64,000 nt of DNA from Neopestalotiopsis rosae (lineage: Eukaryota > Ascomycota > Sordariomycetes > Amphisphaeriales > Sporocadaceae). The notes under the pieces are model-generated. The model ran no database searches. It saw only the letters and a program-made list of their open reading frames with translations, and was not told where the DNA came from. The position numbers and the translations under genes were made by a program. This document shows positions 11,425 to 22,435 of this stretch, piece after piece; the stretch's first letter is position 1; the number at the start of each line of letters is the position of its first letter. The stretch spans positions 3,534,001 to 3,598,000 of the forward strand of contig JALGAS010000004.1 in NCBI GenBank assembly GCA_023078685.1, written 5' to 3'.

Positions 11425-14400
11425 TGTTGAGATTCGAAAGTTTGAAGTTTGAATTTCTGAAAGAATGATTCAAGCAAGAGTGAGAGTGAGATTATGGAAA
11501 AGAATGGGATCAAGTGTAAGTCAGATGAAGCGAGTGCCTTGGAGATAAAGGAATATTGAAGTTCGTTGAGGGTAGCGCCTGCTTTTATGATGAATTCGTA
11601 GCTTCACTTCCTATGAGTGCTCTTGTAATCGAATCAGCCCAAGTCATCACGTCACCATTATGGCAAATGTTTCTGCCAAGGCTTCCCCCGAAGCTATCGT
11701 GAGTTTGGTTGATCTCTCAATAACTAGTTCATCTGCCACATTGAAAACAAACTTTCTCGTATTGCCGATCTGCGGTCTGCTCTTTCCGCCCAGTAAGCCA
11801 GCCACCATCAGACCGTGGCACTTGCTGGCTAGATGCCGTGCGAAACTGAAACGAAATGACATTTGATGGATGAGAAGATACGTTCAGTAGCACCGCCTTG
11901 CCATCTACCTCGTCTGGATTCAGGGGCAGGGGTGTAATAAAAAGGATATTGAGGCTGAGCTGAGCTGAGACTGAGCACCATTGTGATAGTCCTTGAGATG
12001 TAGTATGTTCTAATGTGAGTCTTGCATCTTGACCTGGATATACCATGAGAAAAGGACCTCTTGTGTCATTATGGCAAGCTGGTGATTATTGGCCACCGTC
12101 ATGACATGCCCATTCGGATGAGCGGGCGGTCGTTGTTACAATCCTTGTGGATTCCACGACTGAAAGCTCATGATTTACAAGATGCTATTCAAGTCCTTCA
12201 AGCCGATCCATACGACCTCCTCAATGTTAAGATAGAAGATAGTGGTTCTTCTTGTCAGAATGTGAGCTTGCAGAAAATTTTGAGGAATCCAGAATCAGAC
12301 CACGGTTCAAAGTGATTGAAACAGAGCATGGTCCTGGACAGCCAGACGATCAGCCAAATGATGTTTGCTGGTGTGCTCAATCTGTCGAGAAACATCTCTA
12401 CATCCAGCCCAAAGTTCGTCAAAAGATACCAAAACATTCCTATATGGTATAATCTCCGTATATGTGTATAGCTGAATCTGAGACAAAACCGCGGGATCTC
12501 GCTTGCAGATGCGGGCGTCCCGCTTGCGCACTACTAAAAGTAGCCGTACATGGCCACGACCTTAGCCGAGTCTGGACAGCCAGCCGCAATTGAGCCAAAT
12601 TCTTGGAACTTTGTGCAAGGCACAAATGGAATGCGCTTCGTGGCGTCTTCAGCCGCGAGGCCGACGCCAACATAGAAAAATAGAAAGGGTAATTGCGGCT
12701 CTTTGCGCCTTGTTCTGCGGCTAGCTAAAAATTCCGGGGACGGCGATTTTATGATTATCGAGACTATTGGCGACTTAGTGGACGGCACGGCGCGCGACGA
12801 TCGCTTGAAGCCGCGTCTCTCGCGATGACGAAGCGAGGCATTCAGCGGCTTAACTAGGTCTCTGGAACGGACACTTTTGGGGGAAAGGGAAAAGAAAAGG
12901 CAAAATGAAAGGGAAAAGAACTGATATCCAAATCAGGCAGTTCGACGTCTCGACATGCTTTCGTGGGCGTAGTATCCTGGTCAGAAATCAAGTCGTGGCC
13001 ATTGCGTATTTTCTCATAGAACGACAAATAGAATGAGTGCCTGTGGCAAATACCCTTCTTCGTAGACAGCTTCTTGTGCTCGGAAAGCGACATTCAAATT
13101 TCCATCACTTGTATGTACACCATCAATCTTGCTCACTATGGTCAAGGCATCACCACAGCGACTTTTAAGTGTTTCCCTAAATCATTTCGTCACGAGTGAT
13201 CAAGTGACAGAGCACAATAGCAAGCTCTCAACCCTGTGTAATGATTCCATGTGTGGGGGTGCCATCGATGTCCGAGCCACGGACAAGGGCAGCGACAGGG
13301 GGTTGTGGCTGCGTCGGATCGCCAGTGCATTATCTATTTGCCGTTCCAGACGCTGCAGATATAATCTAAAGCAAGGGCCCCAACACTTCAGGATTTCTGA
13401 AGATATTCAATCCTCCATTGTTCTTCAGGCCACATGTGTCGGGACGTATTACATTGTGCAAGCTGGTGCTCAAGACACCCTAAACCTATGAATGAGACGG
13501 CGCTTGCTGAGTGAATGCAATGTATGCTAATGTGTCCTGGTGTCATGTTTATAGATTCGCCAATTATATCTTGTGGATGAAGTCTATCCGGAACTTTCTG
13601 GAGTATATTGTGATGAGGTGAAATATTATAAGGTGCGTGGAACCTTTGCTCTGGATGTATTACAAAAGCGTATCGCGTTAGCCGATGGAAAAGACGATGC
13701 CACTATTTGATTCAGGGCACCTCGGTCGTTGCCAATCGTCATTGTGGGCGAATGAGTCCTTAGTCCAATGCTGGCCAAGGGATATCTTCATCTGCTCTAG
13801 GATACGCCAAGAATGGGGCTGAAAAGCAGATCATCTTCGCTACCACATGAAGGAATTCCCATGGGAATCATGGTCGCAACCCGTTTTCCCATCCAAGGAT
13901 CTTGTTCTTGCGGGTCGTGGGGGCGCGCTCATCAAGGCCGAGACCTATCTTATCACTGTTAAGATTTTAAGCTTTCCCGTTTGTGGGTCTTGATCCTCTA
14001 TCCGTGCGAAGCGCCAAATGCTCCGGACTCCGGATGAACGTTGGCATCGGATGGGCACCGACTTGAGCGCTTTGATGCAAACGACGGTGCGGGGAAACAT
14101 GAAGAATTCATGAATGATGGTCCAGATGTGATATATCGGCCTTTTGTATCCTCGGAGGTAGAAGAACTACCTTGAAATCGCCGAAAGCATCGTGCGAGAT
14201 GACCAAAGTAGCAAACACTTTGGCAATGTTCCTGCTTCCGATGTGGGGGCACTGAACCCCGACTCCGAGTTCACAGAGACCAATCAAGTCCGCACGATAG
14301 GATGGCATCTTTCTCGAAGCGAGGACTTGGACCTCTCCGCTTAACGAATTCGATGTGCGACCCCGCGCAGACAATTCGTCAGTATGCTGCTGAGCTTGTG

Positions 14401-14796
14401 CAATTGTCTGCATTGGATTATGAAACGTTTTGCGGACCCCCTTCCACTCGGCCGGGCCGTGCGCAAGAGATGGTCCAATGACAGATGCCACGAGGTTCTA
14501 TACACTGCGATAAGTCAGCCACTGCTCAATGTGGCAAGCGCACAGGTACATTTTGGGACTGAGTGTAGCAGCAATGAGGGTGTACAGGTCGCCTGTTGTC
14601 ATGTGAAGGATGGAATGGCACATCGCGATGATGGAGGATATAACTAGATGAGCTAGAATCGTCGCCTGGATCTCAGTTCCCTCCGGGAATGGTCTTCTAG
14701 CCATAATCGACTCCTGCTGGCAGTGGCGCATTGAAAGCCTGATCCCCAATTGAAGATACGACGCACGAAGGAGCGAAAGTTCTTATCTTGGTGACC
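11425..14796. other. long intergenic region, no convincing gene
   Basis: About 3.4 kb upstream of the protease gene and upstream of the CFEM receptor. Open frames exist on the minus strand at 14108-14491 and 14498-14749 and on the plus strand at 13129-13491. They lack recognisable domains and I could not connect them by sensible splicing. A CATAAAAG element at about 11581-11590 (minus strand) could serve the protease promoter. The region may contain degenerated genes. Confidence 0.4.
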
Positions 14797-16536
14797 ATGT
14801 TATTCTTCAAACAATTGGCAGCTCTCTTGGTATTTGCGATGGCGCCGGCAGCCACCGCTCAGAACACCACGACAGCCATAACACCCATCGTGGTAGTAGG
14901 CGCCATGCCACAATGCGCTGTAAGTGAACCGATATTACGCCTCAATTATTTGCATCTACTGACATGACTATTGTTCAGCAATTGTGTCTCGTCTCGGGCA
15001 TAGAGTCCGCAAGTTGCAACATGACGGACATCAGCGCCTTCGCGGACTGCATCTGTCTCAACGTGGGACTGCAATCGGACTTCAACAAGTGTGTCCAGGA
15101 CAGCTGTGCTTCCATGACTGATTGGGGAAGTACGTCACTCTTTGCAATCCCAGTCGTGTTCAATGCGCCGATCACTCAACTAATTACCCTCTTCTAGCCG
15201 CGCTGGGTATAGAAGGAGTGCTGTGTGAAGCCTATCCCAAGCAGGATCGCACTTCAGTCCCATTGATTGCCGCGATCGTGGGCATCGCTATTGTTGTTCC
15301 ATGTGTGGCTGCTAGACTGGCCTCACGATTACGCTATACCGGCCGACTGTGGCCAGATGACTATGTCATGATATTCACAGCAGTAAGTGTCCAGCCAAGT
15401 ATACCAGCCTGCTGTTGTCACAAGTACTCACACGGCTTCAAGATTGTTTTCCTCGGCCTCGCAGCCATTCTCATAGTCAGCGCACGGCTTGGTCTTGGTG
15501 TGCATTTCTGGAACATGAAGATCGAAAACGCTATACCTTTAATGCAGGTGAGTAGCAGCCCTCCCCCAACAGCATACTGTCGACCATACTAAAACATCCC
15601 AGATATTCTTTGCCTCTCAAGTCATGTACATTGTGGTCACTTTCGCGGGGAAGCTTGCCATCTTGCTTCTCTTCTTGCGAATATTTGACACTGGCAGCAA
15701 AAAGATGTTTGCGCGGGTGATCAAAGTATGCATAGTGCTGCAATGCCTCGACAGTATCACCTATATGTGTCTCATCGTGCTGGAGTGTATTCCCATTGCT
15801 GCAGTCTGGGACAAGTCCATCACGAACCCCAAGTGCCTGGACCTTCACGCGATATCAGTTGCAGGAGCGATTTCATCTATGACCACCGACGTAATCCTGA
15901 TGGTGCTTCCAATTCCAGTGCTATGGACCCTGCAGATTAGCCGCGCGAAGCGTATCGGGCTCGTCTTTCTCTTCGCTATTGCATCTCTGTAAGTCAATTC
16001 GCACCTCGAATGCAGTCGTCATGGCAAATCATACGGACTAATGGCTTTCTTGAAGTGGCATTGTTGCTAGTGCTGTGCGTTTCAGCTACTTGGTGAAGCT
16101 AGCCGGAGATACTGACGAAACATGTATGGACTGAGCAAACCCTCTCCTACGGACAATATCACTAACTTCAACAGGGAACAATGTGGACGTGACAGTGTGG
16201 AGTCTCATCGAAATTCTCTGCACTATTGTGTGCGGTAGCATACCAGCCATGAAGCCACTTCTGGCTCGTGCTGTCCCAAGCGTCAACCTATCCGTTTCGT
16301 GGCAAAAGAATTCGAAGGGCTCGTCGCATCAGTACCCGAAAGCCAGCCAGCCGTCAACGGGAACGTCACAGTCTAGCCAAAGTCACAATCGCTCGTACGA
16401 CCGAAAATCAGACATCTGGATGGATTCTTTGCCCCCAACGACCATTCAAGGTCCGTGGAAGACACCGGTGCGCTCGAATACAGGACCAAGGCATGCGGAG
16501 TCGCAAGACAGATTGTACAAGGAATATGAAATTTGA
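14797..16536 (+). CDS. CFEM-domain PTH11-type G-protein-coupled receptor
   Basis: Seven exons (14797-14919, 14979-15129, 15198-15382, 15443-15547, 15603-15988, 16056-16123, 16175-16536) with introns of 51-68 bp. The product begins with a signal peptide (MLFFKQLAALLVFAMAPAATA). An extracellular CFEM module with eight cysteines follows (PQC, QLC, ASC, DCIC, NKC, DSC, VLC). Then comes a seven-helix rhodopsin-like domain, including IAAIVGIAIVVPCVAARL, the WPDDYVM loop, VFLGLAAILIV, a helix with VMYIVVTFAGKLAILLLFLRIF, and SSMTTDVILMVLPIPVLW. The cytoplasmic tail is Ser-rich. Such receptors act at the plasma membrane in surface or host sensing in filamentous fungi. The ligand is unknown. Confidence 0.9.
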
Positions 16537-16734
16537 AAGTAGTCGCACAATCATACACGTTTTACAGAAATAATAGAATCATGAATCGTAAAAAACAAAA
16601 GGTGATCGGTCATTTGTTTTCTTATCATGTGAAACAGGACCTTCGGAGCTCCGTGCCTCTCTCTAATGACCGGCTGACTAGAGTCTGATCGTGGCCTGCG
16701 CTTGTCATAGTAGGGAATAATTCAAGAGCACGTC

Positions 16735-18099
16735 TCACTTCCCACGAGACAGTACATTTGTAGCGTCAAAATTCTCGTCGATTACAAAAGAATCCGACCC
16801 AATTTTGTGACCACTCGCAAATTTCACCCATAATCTCTGGAGTCCATCTCCAACAGATCTGACTACTTCTTGAACATTTGCGCCATCGAGCATCGGTGCC
16901 GTTTTCCAAGACGACCAGGATCCCAGCAGAAAAGGGAGATCGATACAATGAGCGGCTCCCAATTTGTTGTTTGACGGGCACCAATCGAACCGATAGAGCA
17001 CAGACTGGCCGCCACGACGGACGAGCTGATCGTGAAGCCGGCGTACCGGGCTTTGGAAATGCATCACCGTGAAAATCCAACTGATCATGTAGAAGAAGTA
17101 TATTCCAAGAAAGGGCATCAGAGCCACACCCTGGATCCTCTTGTTCAGTAACACAAAGGCCCGGCCTTCATGCGCTGTACAGCCTAGCATGGTTGGTATT
17201 CTTTGAGCTACTAAATCAAGTCTTGACGACAGCTCAGACAATGGTGGCAGTGGTGCATGCCCTAAAAGAGGAGCAAACGGCATTGAAGCGGCAGGGTATC
17301 GCGCTGCCACTGTGAGGAGCTCAGTCTGCAAGGACAGCATCTCTTCGCTTGATCTCGGTCGAGTATCTTCTGCCAGTCGATCCATCACAACCTGCGCCAT
17401 CGACTTAATCATGGCTTCGCGTTCAGCGAAGCGCAACCGCAGAGGCGGGCTTTGAAGAATGGCGCGATGGAACAGTTGTTGAGGAATATCTGCTATCATC
17501 AAGCAAAAGATCGAGTCAGCTCCTGCCGATTGCCCAAATAATGTGACATTATCCGGATCTCCTCCAAAGGCGCTGATGTTCTTTTGTACCCAATCTAATG
17601 CCGTGATCTGGTCGTGGAGCCCTAGATTGGCGGGACACACATCATGTATAGGCAGATATCCAAATATTCCTAGACGATACGAAACATTGACCACCACCGC
17701 GCCCTTCTTTGCCATGGCGGTAGCATCATAGCACTCCAGGTCTGAACCACCTGAGACATAGGCTCCACCATGTAGGTAGACCATGACAGGTAGCTTCCGC
17801 CTCTCAAGCGGTGTCAAGTCCGGTGTGGTCACTGTCAGGTGTAAGCAATCTTCACTCGTCGCTCTGCCGCTGGTGATGGGACCAGTGACGATATCCAAGC
17901 GGGATGGTACGGTTTGCGGACACATTGGCGCTGGCTGGGTACAGTCGACAGTTCCAGCCCATCGTTCCACCAGCTGTGGGTGTGAAAAGCGATTCGCGTG
18001 CGCGTATTTGATTCCCCGAGCTCGAATCACACCATTTGCGAATAGTGCAGTAATGCGGCCGCTTGGCAAATGTATAGTCTTTTGATTGATTTCGTCCAT
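16735..18099 (-). CDS. type-B carboxylesterase/lipase
   Basis: An intronless gene for 454 residues with the alpha/beta hydrolase fold of carboxylesterase type B. The oxyanion-hole motif YLHGGAYVSGG lies near residue 108. The catalytic triad is Ser191 in GQSAGA, Glu311 in TAHEGRAF and His384 in GAAHCIDLPF. No signal peptide is seen, so it is probably intracellular. It is somewhat shorter than the usual 500-550 residues. It is divergent from the MFS transporter, and their shared upstream region carries one of the CGG-N13-CCG elements found at two other promoter regions nearby. It is therefore a likely cluster member that opens an ester or amide bond of the imported substrate (inference). Confidence 0.9.
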   Translation of the reverse strand: MDEINQKTIHLPSGRITALFANGVIRARGIKYAHANRFSHPQLVERWAGTVDCTQPAPMCPQTVPSRLDIVTGPITSGRATSEDCLHLTVTTPDLTPLERRKLPVMVYLHGGAYVSGGSDLECYDATAMAKKGAVVVNVSYRLGIFGYLPIHDVCPANLGLHDQITALDWVQKNISAFGGDPDNVTLFGQSAGADSIFCLMIADIPQQLFHRAILQSPPLRLRFAEREAMIKSMAQVVMDRLAEDTRPRSSEEMLSLQTELLTVAARYPAASMPFAPLLGHAPLPPLSELSSRLDLVAQRIPTMLGCTAHEGRAFVLLNKRIQGVALMPFLGIYFFYMISWIFTVMHFQSPVRRLHDQLVRRGGQSVLYRFDWCPSNNKLGAAHCIDLPFLLGSWSSWKTAPMLDGANVQEVVRSVGDGLQRLWVKFASGHKIGSDSFVIDENFDATNVLSRGK

Positions 18100-18371
18100 A
18101 TCTGTCGATTGGTTGAGCGTTTGTCATCACCCAGATGTCAATTCAACGGAGAGCACAAAGAGGAAATGGCGAATTCGGACGCAAAAGTCTGCTGCTGGGA
18201 GGTTGTAGAGGATTTGAGGAGTATGGGGGAAGTCGACGAATTCCTGTACGCCTACATGGTTGCCCAGAGCTTCAGCTCAGTAAGCCAACGTGCTACCATT
18301 GGCAAGCCAAGCTGATGATCTAGCGCTATAGTCAGCCTAATCGGGCAAAATCCACACCCGGCAGAAATTGT

Positions 18372-18390
18372 CGGTCATTTCCCACATCCG
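18372..18390 (+). promoter_or_regulatory. CGG-N13-CCG candidate regulator site (MFS/esterase)
   Basis: CGGTCATTTCCCACATCCG has terminal inverted CGG/CCG triplets, as bound by Zn2Cys6 dimers, and the core ATTTCCCAC shared with sites at 22158 and 27825. It lies 203 bp upstream of the transporter ATG and 273 bp upstream of the esterase ATG. Confidence 0.65.
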
Positions 18391-18499
18391 TCTATGAACT
18401 ACCGTACAGAGACATCTCTGATCTGCCGCATTCCTCTTATCAGATCTACCCCGCATAACATGGAGTCCTTTGAACCAGAATCAAGCGTCGTGGGAACTT

Positions 18500-18507
18500 T
18501 ATAAAAG
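18500..18507 (+). promoter_or_regulatory. TATA box of the MFS transporter gene
   Basis: TATAAAAG is 86-93 bp upstream of the ATG at 18593. It supports that ATG as the start rather than any codon further upstream. Confidence 0.5.
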
Positions 18508-18592
18508 ACTATGCATCGTCGCGTCACGCTCAAATGCGTTATACGTATACGTAAGCTATTGCGTAAAATATTCCGTTCATCTCATAATTACG

Positions 18593-20515
18593 ATGCAAGA
18601 AATACCAGGATCCATTCTTTTGGTAGATGTGACCCACGGCGATGCTTCAGCGCGTACCGATCGAGATGATATCGTGCTTATTCCCACGCCGTCCAACGAT
18701 CCGGATGACCCACTCAATTGGGCGCCGATGAGAAAGCTATTATCAACCTTTTGCCATAACGTGTCAGTTTAGTGCATTCGAGATCCGGCAAGCAACCACT
18801 TACACTGTACCAGGTATACATTTGTCATTGGCTTTGCCGCATCCACCGTCTACTCGGTTTTAGTACCCATCTCCATGGCATCGGGTATATCTGTGCAGAC
18901 ACTGAACGAGGGCACCGGATACATGTTTCTCTTCATGGGATGGGGACTCTTGTTCTGGCATCCATTCTCCCAACGCTGCGGCAAACGTCTATCACTAGTA
19001 CTGTCTACTTTTGGTGTCATTGTGAGTTCAGGTTGTCTTGGAATTTCACAGGGATGATAGCTCGAATGCTAATAACACAACTCAGGGCTGCACACTGTGG
19101 AGGTACCAAATTCTCCCCACCCTCCTCGTATCGGTATATTACTCGGCTGATATTTCAATGTAGTCCCTACGTCAAGACAGACGGAGAATGGCTGGCCAAG
19201 TCGATCCTCCATGGGTTCATGGCAGCGCCCGTTGAAATTCTACCGGAAATTGCGGTAGCAGATGTCGTACGTACCCAGATACTGTACCATTCGAGTATTG
19301 GAGCTTTTGACGTCGATAGTATTAAAGAATAACACAATACTAATACATTTGATAGTACTTCACGCACGAACGCGGATGGTATATCAGCATATATGCCTTT
19401 ACCCTGGCTGGCAGCAGCTACCTTGCCACAGTCCTTTGCGGCTTCATTGCCGAAGGCCAAGGCTGGGAGTGGGTATTCTACTGGGCAGCTATCTTCCTTG
19501 GAGGAGCGTTTGTCCTTCTTCTCTTATTCCTGGAAGAGACGTCTTACACTCGCGTATGCCTTGGGGTCGCTCAACCCTCTAGTGCCTCCGAAGCGAGAAA
19601 CATGAAAATGAGCGCAGATGCTGCGCCAAGCCTGAAGTTGGCTAGTTCGGCAATTCCTACTAGGCCTGTTGACGCATTGACGCAGACGAAGATCATGTGT
19701 TCATAATTAACAGGAAATCTTTCTGCCAAAGACTGAGCCTATGGAATCCCATACCTGGACAGCCCGTTGGTACCATGCTATCGAAATCCCTGAGATTTCT
19801 GACGTGGCCCGTCGTGTTATATGCTGGATTCTCCTACGGGTCCTATCTGATTTGGTTCAACGTCCTAAATGCCACAACGTCTTTGGTGCTTAGCTCACCG
19901 CCCTACAACTTTACTTCCTCCGTGGTAGGACTCGTCTATTTAGCCTACTTGATCGAGTTAATTCCAGGAGCCTTTCTGGTGGGACTTCTCAGCGACAAGT
20001 TGGTGATTAGACTCGCCAAGCGAAACCACGGAGTCATGGAGCCGGAGTCACGACTCTGGTTATTCTCTATCAGCACTTTTGTTGTGCCAGGCGCACTCCT
20101 TCTTTGGGGCCTTGGGGCTGCATACGGAATCCATTGGGCAGGCCTCAGTTTTGCCCTGGGTTTGGCTGGCTTTGCTTCAAGTTTTGGAGTCAGCTTGAGC
20201 ATCAGCTATCTGATTGATAGTTATTACGGGCTGTATGAAGAAGCAATAGTGACAGTCATGCTGATTCGAAACACGATGTCTTTCGCGATCAGTTACGGGT
20301 AAGTCCATTCCTGTTCACTTTAACTTAGCGATCGCTCATTTCCCGGTAGTATAACGCCTTGTGTGCTTCAACTTGGCTTCAAGAACTGCTTCATCTCTGC
20401 TGCTGTCATCGCCTTCGCTGCGTGCTCGACGTTCCTTGCCATGATCAAGTGGGGTAAACAGGCACGAAGCCGAAGCGCAGAGAAATATTGGAGGATTGTT
20501 TCTCAGAGCTGTTAG
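18593..20515 (+). CDS. MFS transporter (drug:H+ antiporter-like)
   Basis: Exons read as 18593-18762, 18814-19021, 19086-19102, 19164-19266, 19356-about 19636, about 19714-20298 and 20350-20515. The third exon is a 17-nt micro-exon, required to join GVIGCTLW to [10 protein letters not shown]. The product is a multi-spanning plasma-membrane transporter with the family N-terminus [19 protein letters not shown], then helices [19 protein letters not shown], the [23 protein letters not shown] segment before transmembrane helix 5, and a second half starting [12 protein letters not shown]. The fifth intron is the least certain: the donor is weak (GTTGGC) and alternatives exist. It probably imports or exports the substrate of the surrounding cluster, whose promoter element it shares. 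Confidence 0.87.
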
Positions 20516-21106
20516 TGACCCACGAAGCTCGGTACGCGCCTGGGCTTTAAGTCAATGCATCCCCGAACGCTTGCCAGAGATTTTCAGGGCCTGTGATTTG
20601 ACCTTGGCGATCGCGTTTTCGAGTATTTGACAATGGGGCTGGTGCTGGGCTTCGTTAGCCGGGAGAACATATAGTCATCTAGGGACAATCTATCGAGGAA
20701 AATCCGACAACATATTTTGCTCTCGTTGAGGCTCCGGTTGAACAAACGCTTTTCAGGTTCTAGATGCACACGTTACTATGGCTGCTGGTCGCACTGACAC
20801 TTGCTCCCTTACCCTGTACCTGCGAATTTCGATCGATGAGCTTCTGTCTGGAGCCAGTGTCGTTGATCAGAAACACTATTACTTCGAATTGGCTGACACG
20901 GAATTGCACACACATCCACACACACACACACCCCACAAACTCACTGACACAGTCATATTGCACGGAAAAAACTGAATTTTTATTCACCATGACTAAGAAT
21001 ATCACGTGGTAAACTTCGGCCATGATTCCCAGTGGCTTATAAACGGTTGATGGTGCAAGTGTAAAGGTATTCTGGTCTGGCTGTCACAGAATCACTTCTT
21101 TGTGGA
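20516..21106. other. convergent intergenic region with CA repeat
   Basis: The 3' flanks of the MFS transporter and the HOD-like gene. It contains a short CA-rich microsatellite at 20906-20933. No gene is seen. Confidence 0.6.
20906..20933. repeat. (CA)n microsatellite, imperfect
   Basis: About 28 bp of alternating CA interrupted once by TC, in noncoding DNA. Confidence 0.8.
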
Positions 21107-21931
21107 TCACTTCTTGGTGGTAGCATTGGCTACCAGCTCCTTCAGATGGAGTGCTACCAATTGTGGCAACTCAATGATGGGGAAGTGGGTTTCACCTCCC
21201 AGTTGGCAGAAACTGAACCACGACTCGTGTTTCTGTTGGTACTTCCGATGCAGTTCCGCATAAGACTCAGCCTTGGGGTGGCTAAAAACGTGACGAACAA
21301 GAGGAGGATCGGAAATTGCTTCCAGACGCTGCATCGGCGAGCCCCAGTGTTCCTAATTCTGTTCCACAATGGCACAGAACTCGGACCAATTCTCAAAACC
21401 GTGACCGCCCGCATGGTGCAGAATCGTTTCCTTCATGTTGGGATGCTCAGTACCAGCGAGCCACTGGCGCACGAGCCCTTCCTGAGCTTGTTTCCAAGTA
21501 TCCTTGTTTTGTACCTGCCGAAGGGCGGCCACAAATTCCGGAGGCGCCGTGCTCATGATCTGGTCCATGATCAAGAGAGCCTGAACGCGATCCTTCCCGA
21601 GTCTCGCCGCCATCTCCATAGCGCACCAGCTTCCGTGTGAGTGTGACAGAGTAACAAATGTCTCAATATCAAGAGAGTCCAAGAGAGCGATGGAGTCATC
21701 AGCCAGGTCTTCCACGCTGAACTTGCCAATAGGATCACGATTGACTCCATGGCCCCGCCAGCAGATGCGCACGACGTGGAAGTGGTCAATGAGGAACGGC
21801 AGGATAAAGTTGAACGCTCGGTGGTCTTGTCCCAATCCTGCTAGGCATACAATGGATGGTTTCGTAGTAGATCGAATGCCATGTTCGTCAAAGAAAATTT
21901 GTTGGCCGTTCAACGTCCGTGAATACAGCAT
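21107..21931 (-). pseudogene. HOD/AqdC-like cofactor-free quinolone 2,4-dioxygenase with in-frame TAG
   Basis: A single open region of 275 codons, matching the roughly 276 residues of bacterial 1H-3-hydroxy-4-oxoquinaldine 2,4-dioxygenase. Family hallmarks are the CWRGHG strand-loop, the nucleophile elbow SHSHGSW (Ser98), IMDQIM (Asp123) and GGETHFP (His249). The catalytic Ser/Asp/His set is complete. These enzymes cleave 3-hydroxy-4-quinolones with O2 and no cofactor, releasing CO. Codon 193 (21353-21355) is TAG within VEQN(stop)EHWGSPMQ, where family members have a tyrosine. One base change from TAC or TAT would explain it. The rest of the frame shows no other damage. It is either a recent pseudogene, a recoded gene or a sequencing error. 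The start is the first ATG (MLYSRTLNGQ). Confidence 0.85.
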
Positions 21932-22130
21932 GATGATCGAGCAGTTTCTGCAACTTATGACTGGAAGAAGAATAAAAGGGAGGGTCAGAAAGATGTACAA
22001 TAGTCAAAAAGCGAATAGCTTGATCCCGTGGCCAATTGTGCACCTTTAAGATTGACACTTGATCGAGGTCGCTTGAGCGTGCAACTGAGTTGTCGGCAAG
22101 AGGCTATCTCCACCGAATGCCAATAGGCTA

Positions 22131-22149
22131 CGGGGAATTCCCACATCCA
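22131..22149 (+). promoter_or_regulatory. degenerate copy of the CGG-N13-CCG element
   Basis: CGGGGAATTCCCACATCCA matches the neighbouring site at most positions but ends in CCA. It lies 27 bp from the perfect copy, so it may be a second half-used site. Confidence 0.45.
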
Positions 22150-22157
22150 CCACCCGA

Positions 22158-22176
22158 CGGGAATTTCCCACATCCG
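22158..22176 (+). promoter_or_regulatory. CGG-N13-CCG candidate regulator site (HOD-like gene)
   Basis: CGGGAATTTCCCACATCCG has the same length, end triplets and ATTTCCCAC core as the sites at 18372 and 27825. It lies about 227 bp upstream of the HOD-like start codon. Confidence 0.65.
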
Positions 22177-22435
22177 TAGGGTCTCAGAAGGCCCTAAGTC
22201 ATGACCTAGCACGGTATCACAAACCGCTCATGCGGCAATGAAATTCTCACATCTACACCCTCCCCATCGAATACACCCCCTTCCATTGGTTTTTTGCAAC
22301 CAATTTGATTAACACTGTACCCATGTAGAGAATCAAATACTGAGATTGTGACAGAAATTCAACTACACACTGTCGTGCGAAATCTTGTATTCGAAGCAAA
22401 TTCACCAGATAGACTAGCCAATCCTAAGTCCATCT

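Larger units (their letters stand above)
18100..18592. other. divergent promoter, carboxylesterase / MFS transporter
   Basis: A shared upstream region of 493 bp. It holds the 19-bp element at 18372-18390 and a TATA box at 18500-18507 for the plus-strand transporter. No other feature is seen. Confidence 0.6.
21932..22435. other. promoter region of the HOD-like gene
   Basis: 504 bp between the HOD-like ATG and the stop codon of the PSST-like gene. It carries two closely spaced copies of the cluster element (22131-22149 and 22158-22176). No gene is seen. Confidence 0.6.

Noticed and set aside
14108..14749. Adjacent minus-strand frames upstream of the CFEM receptor
   Set aside because: No recognisable domain, and joining them by splicing did not give a sensible protein. 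Possibly a decayed gene, but unsupported.
18470..18592. Upstream extension of the MFS transporter
   Set aside because: It would require a TTG start and lies upstream of and across the TATA box; the ATG at 18593 gives the normal family N-terminus.
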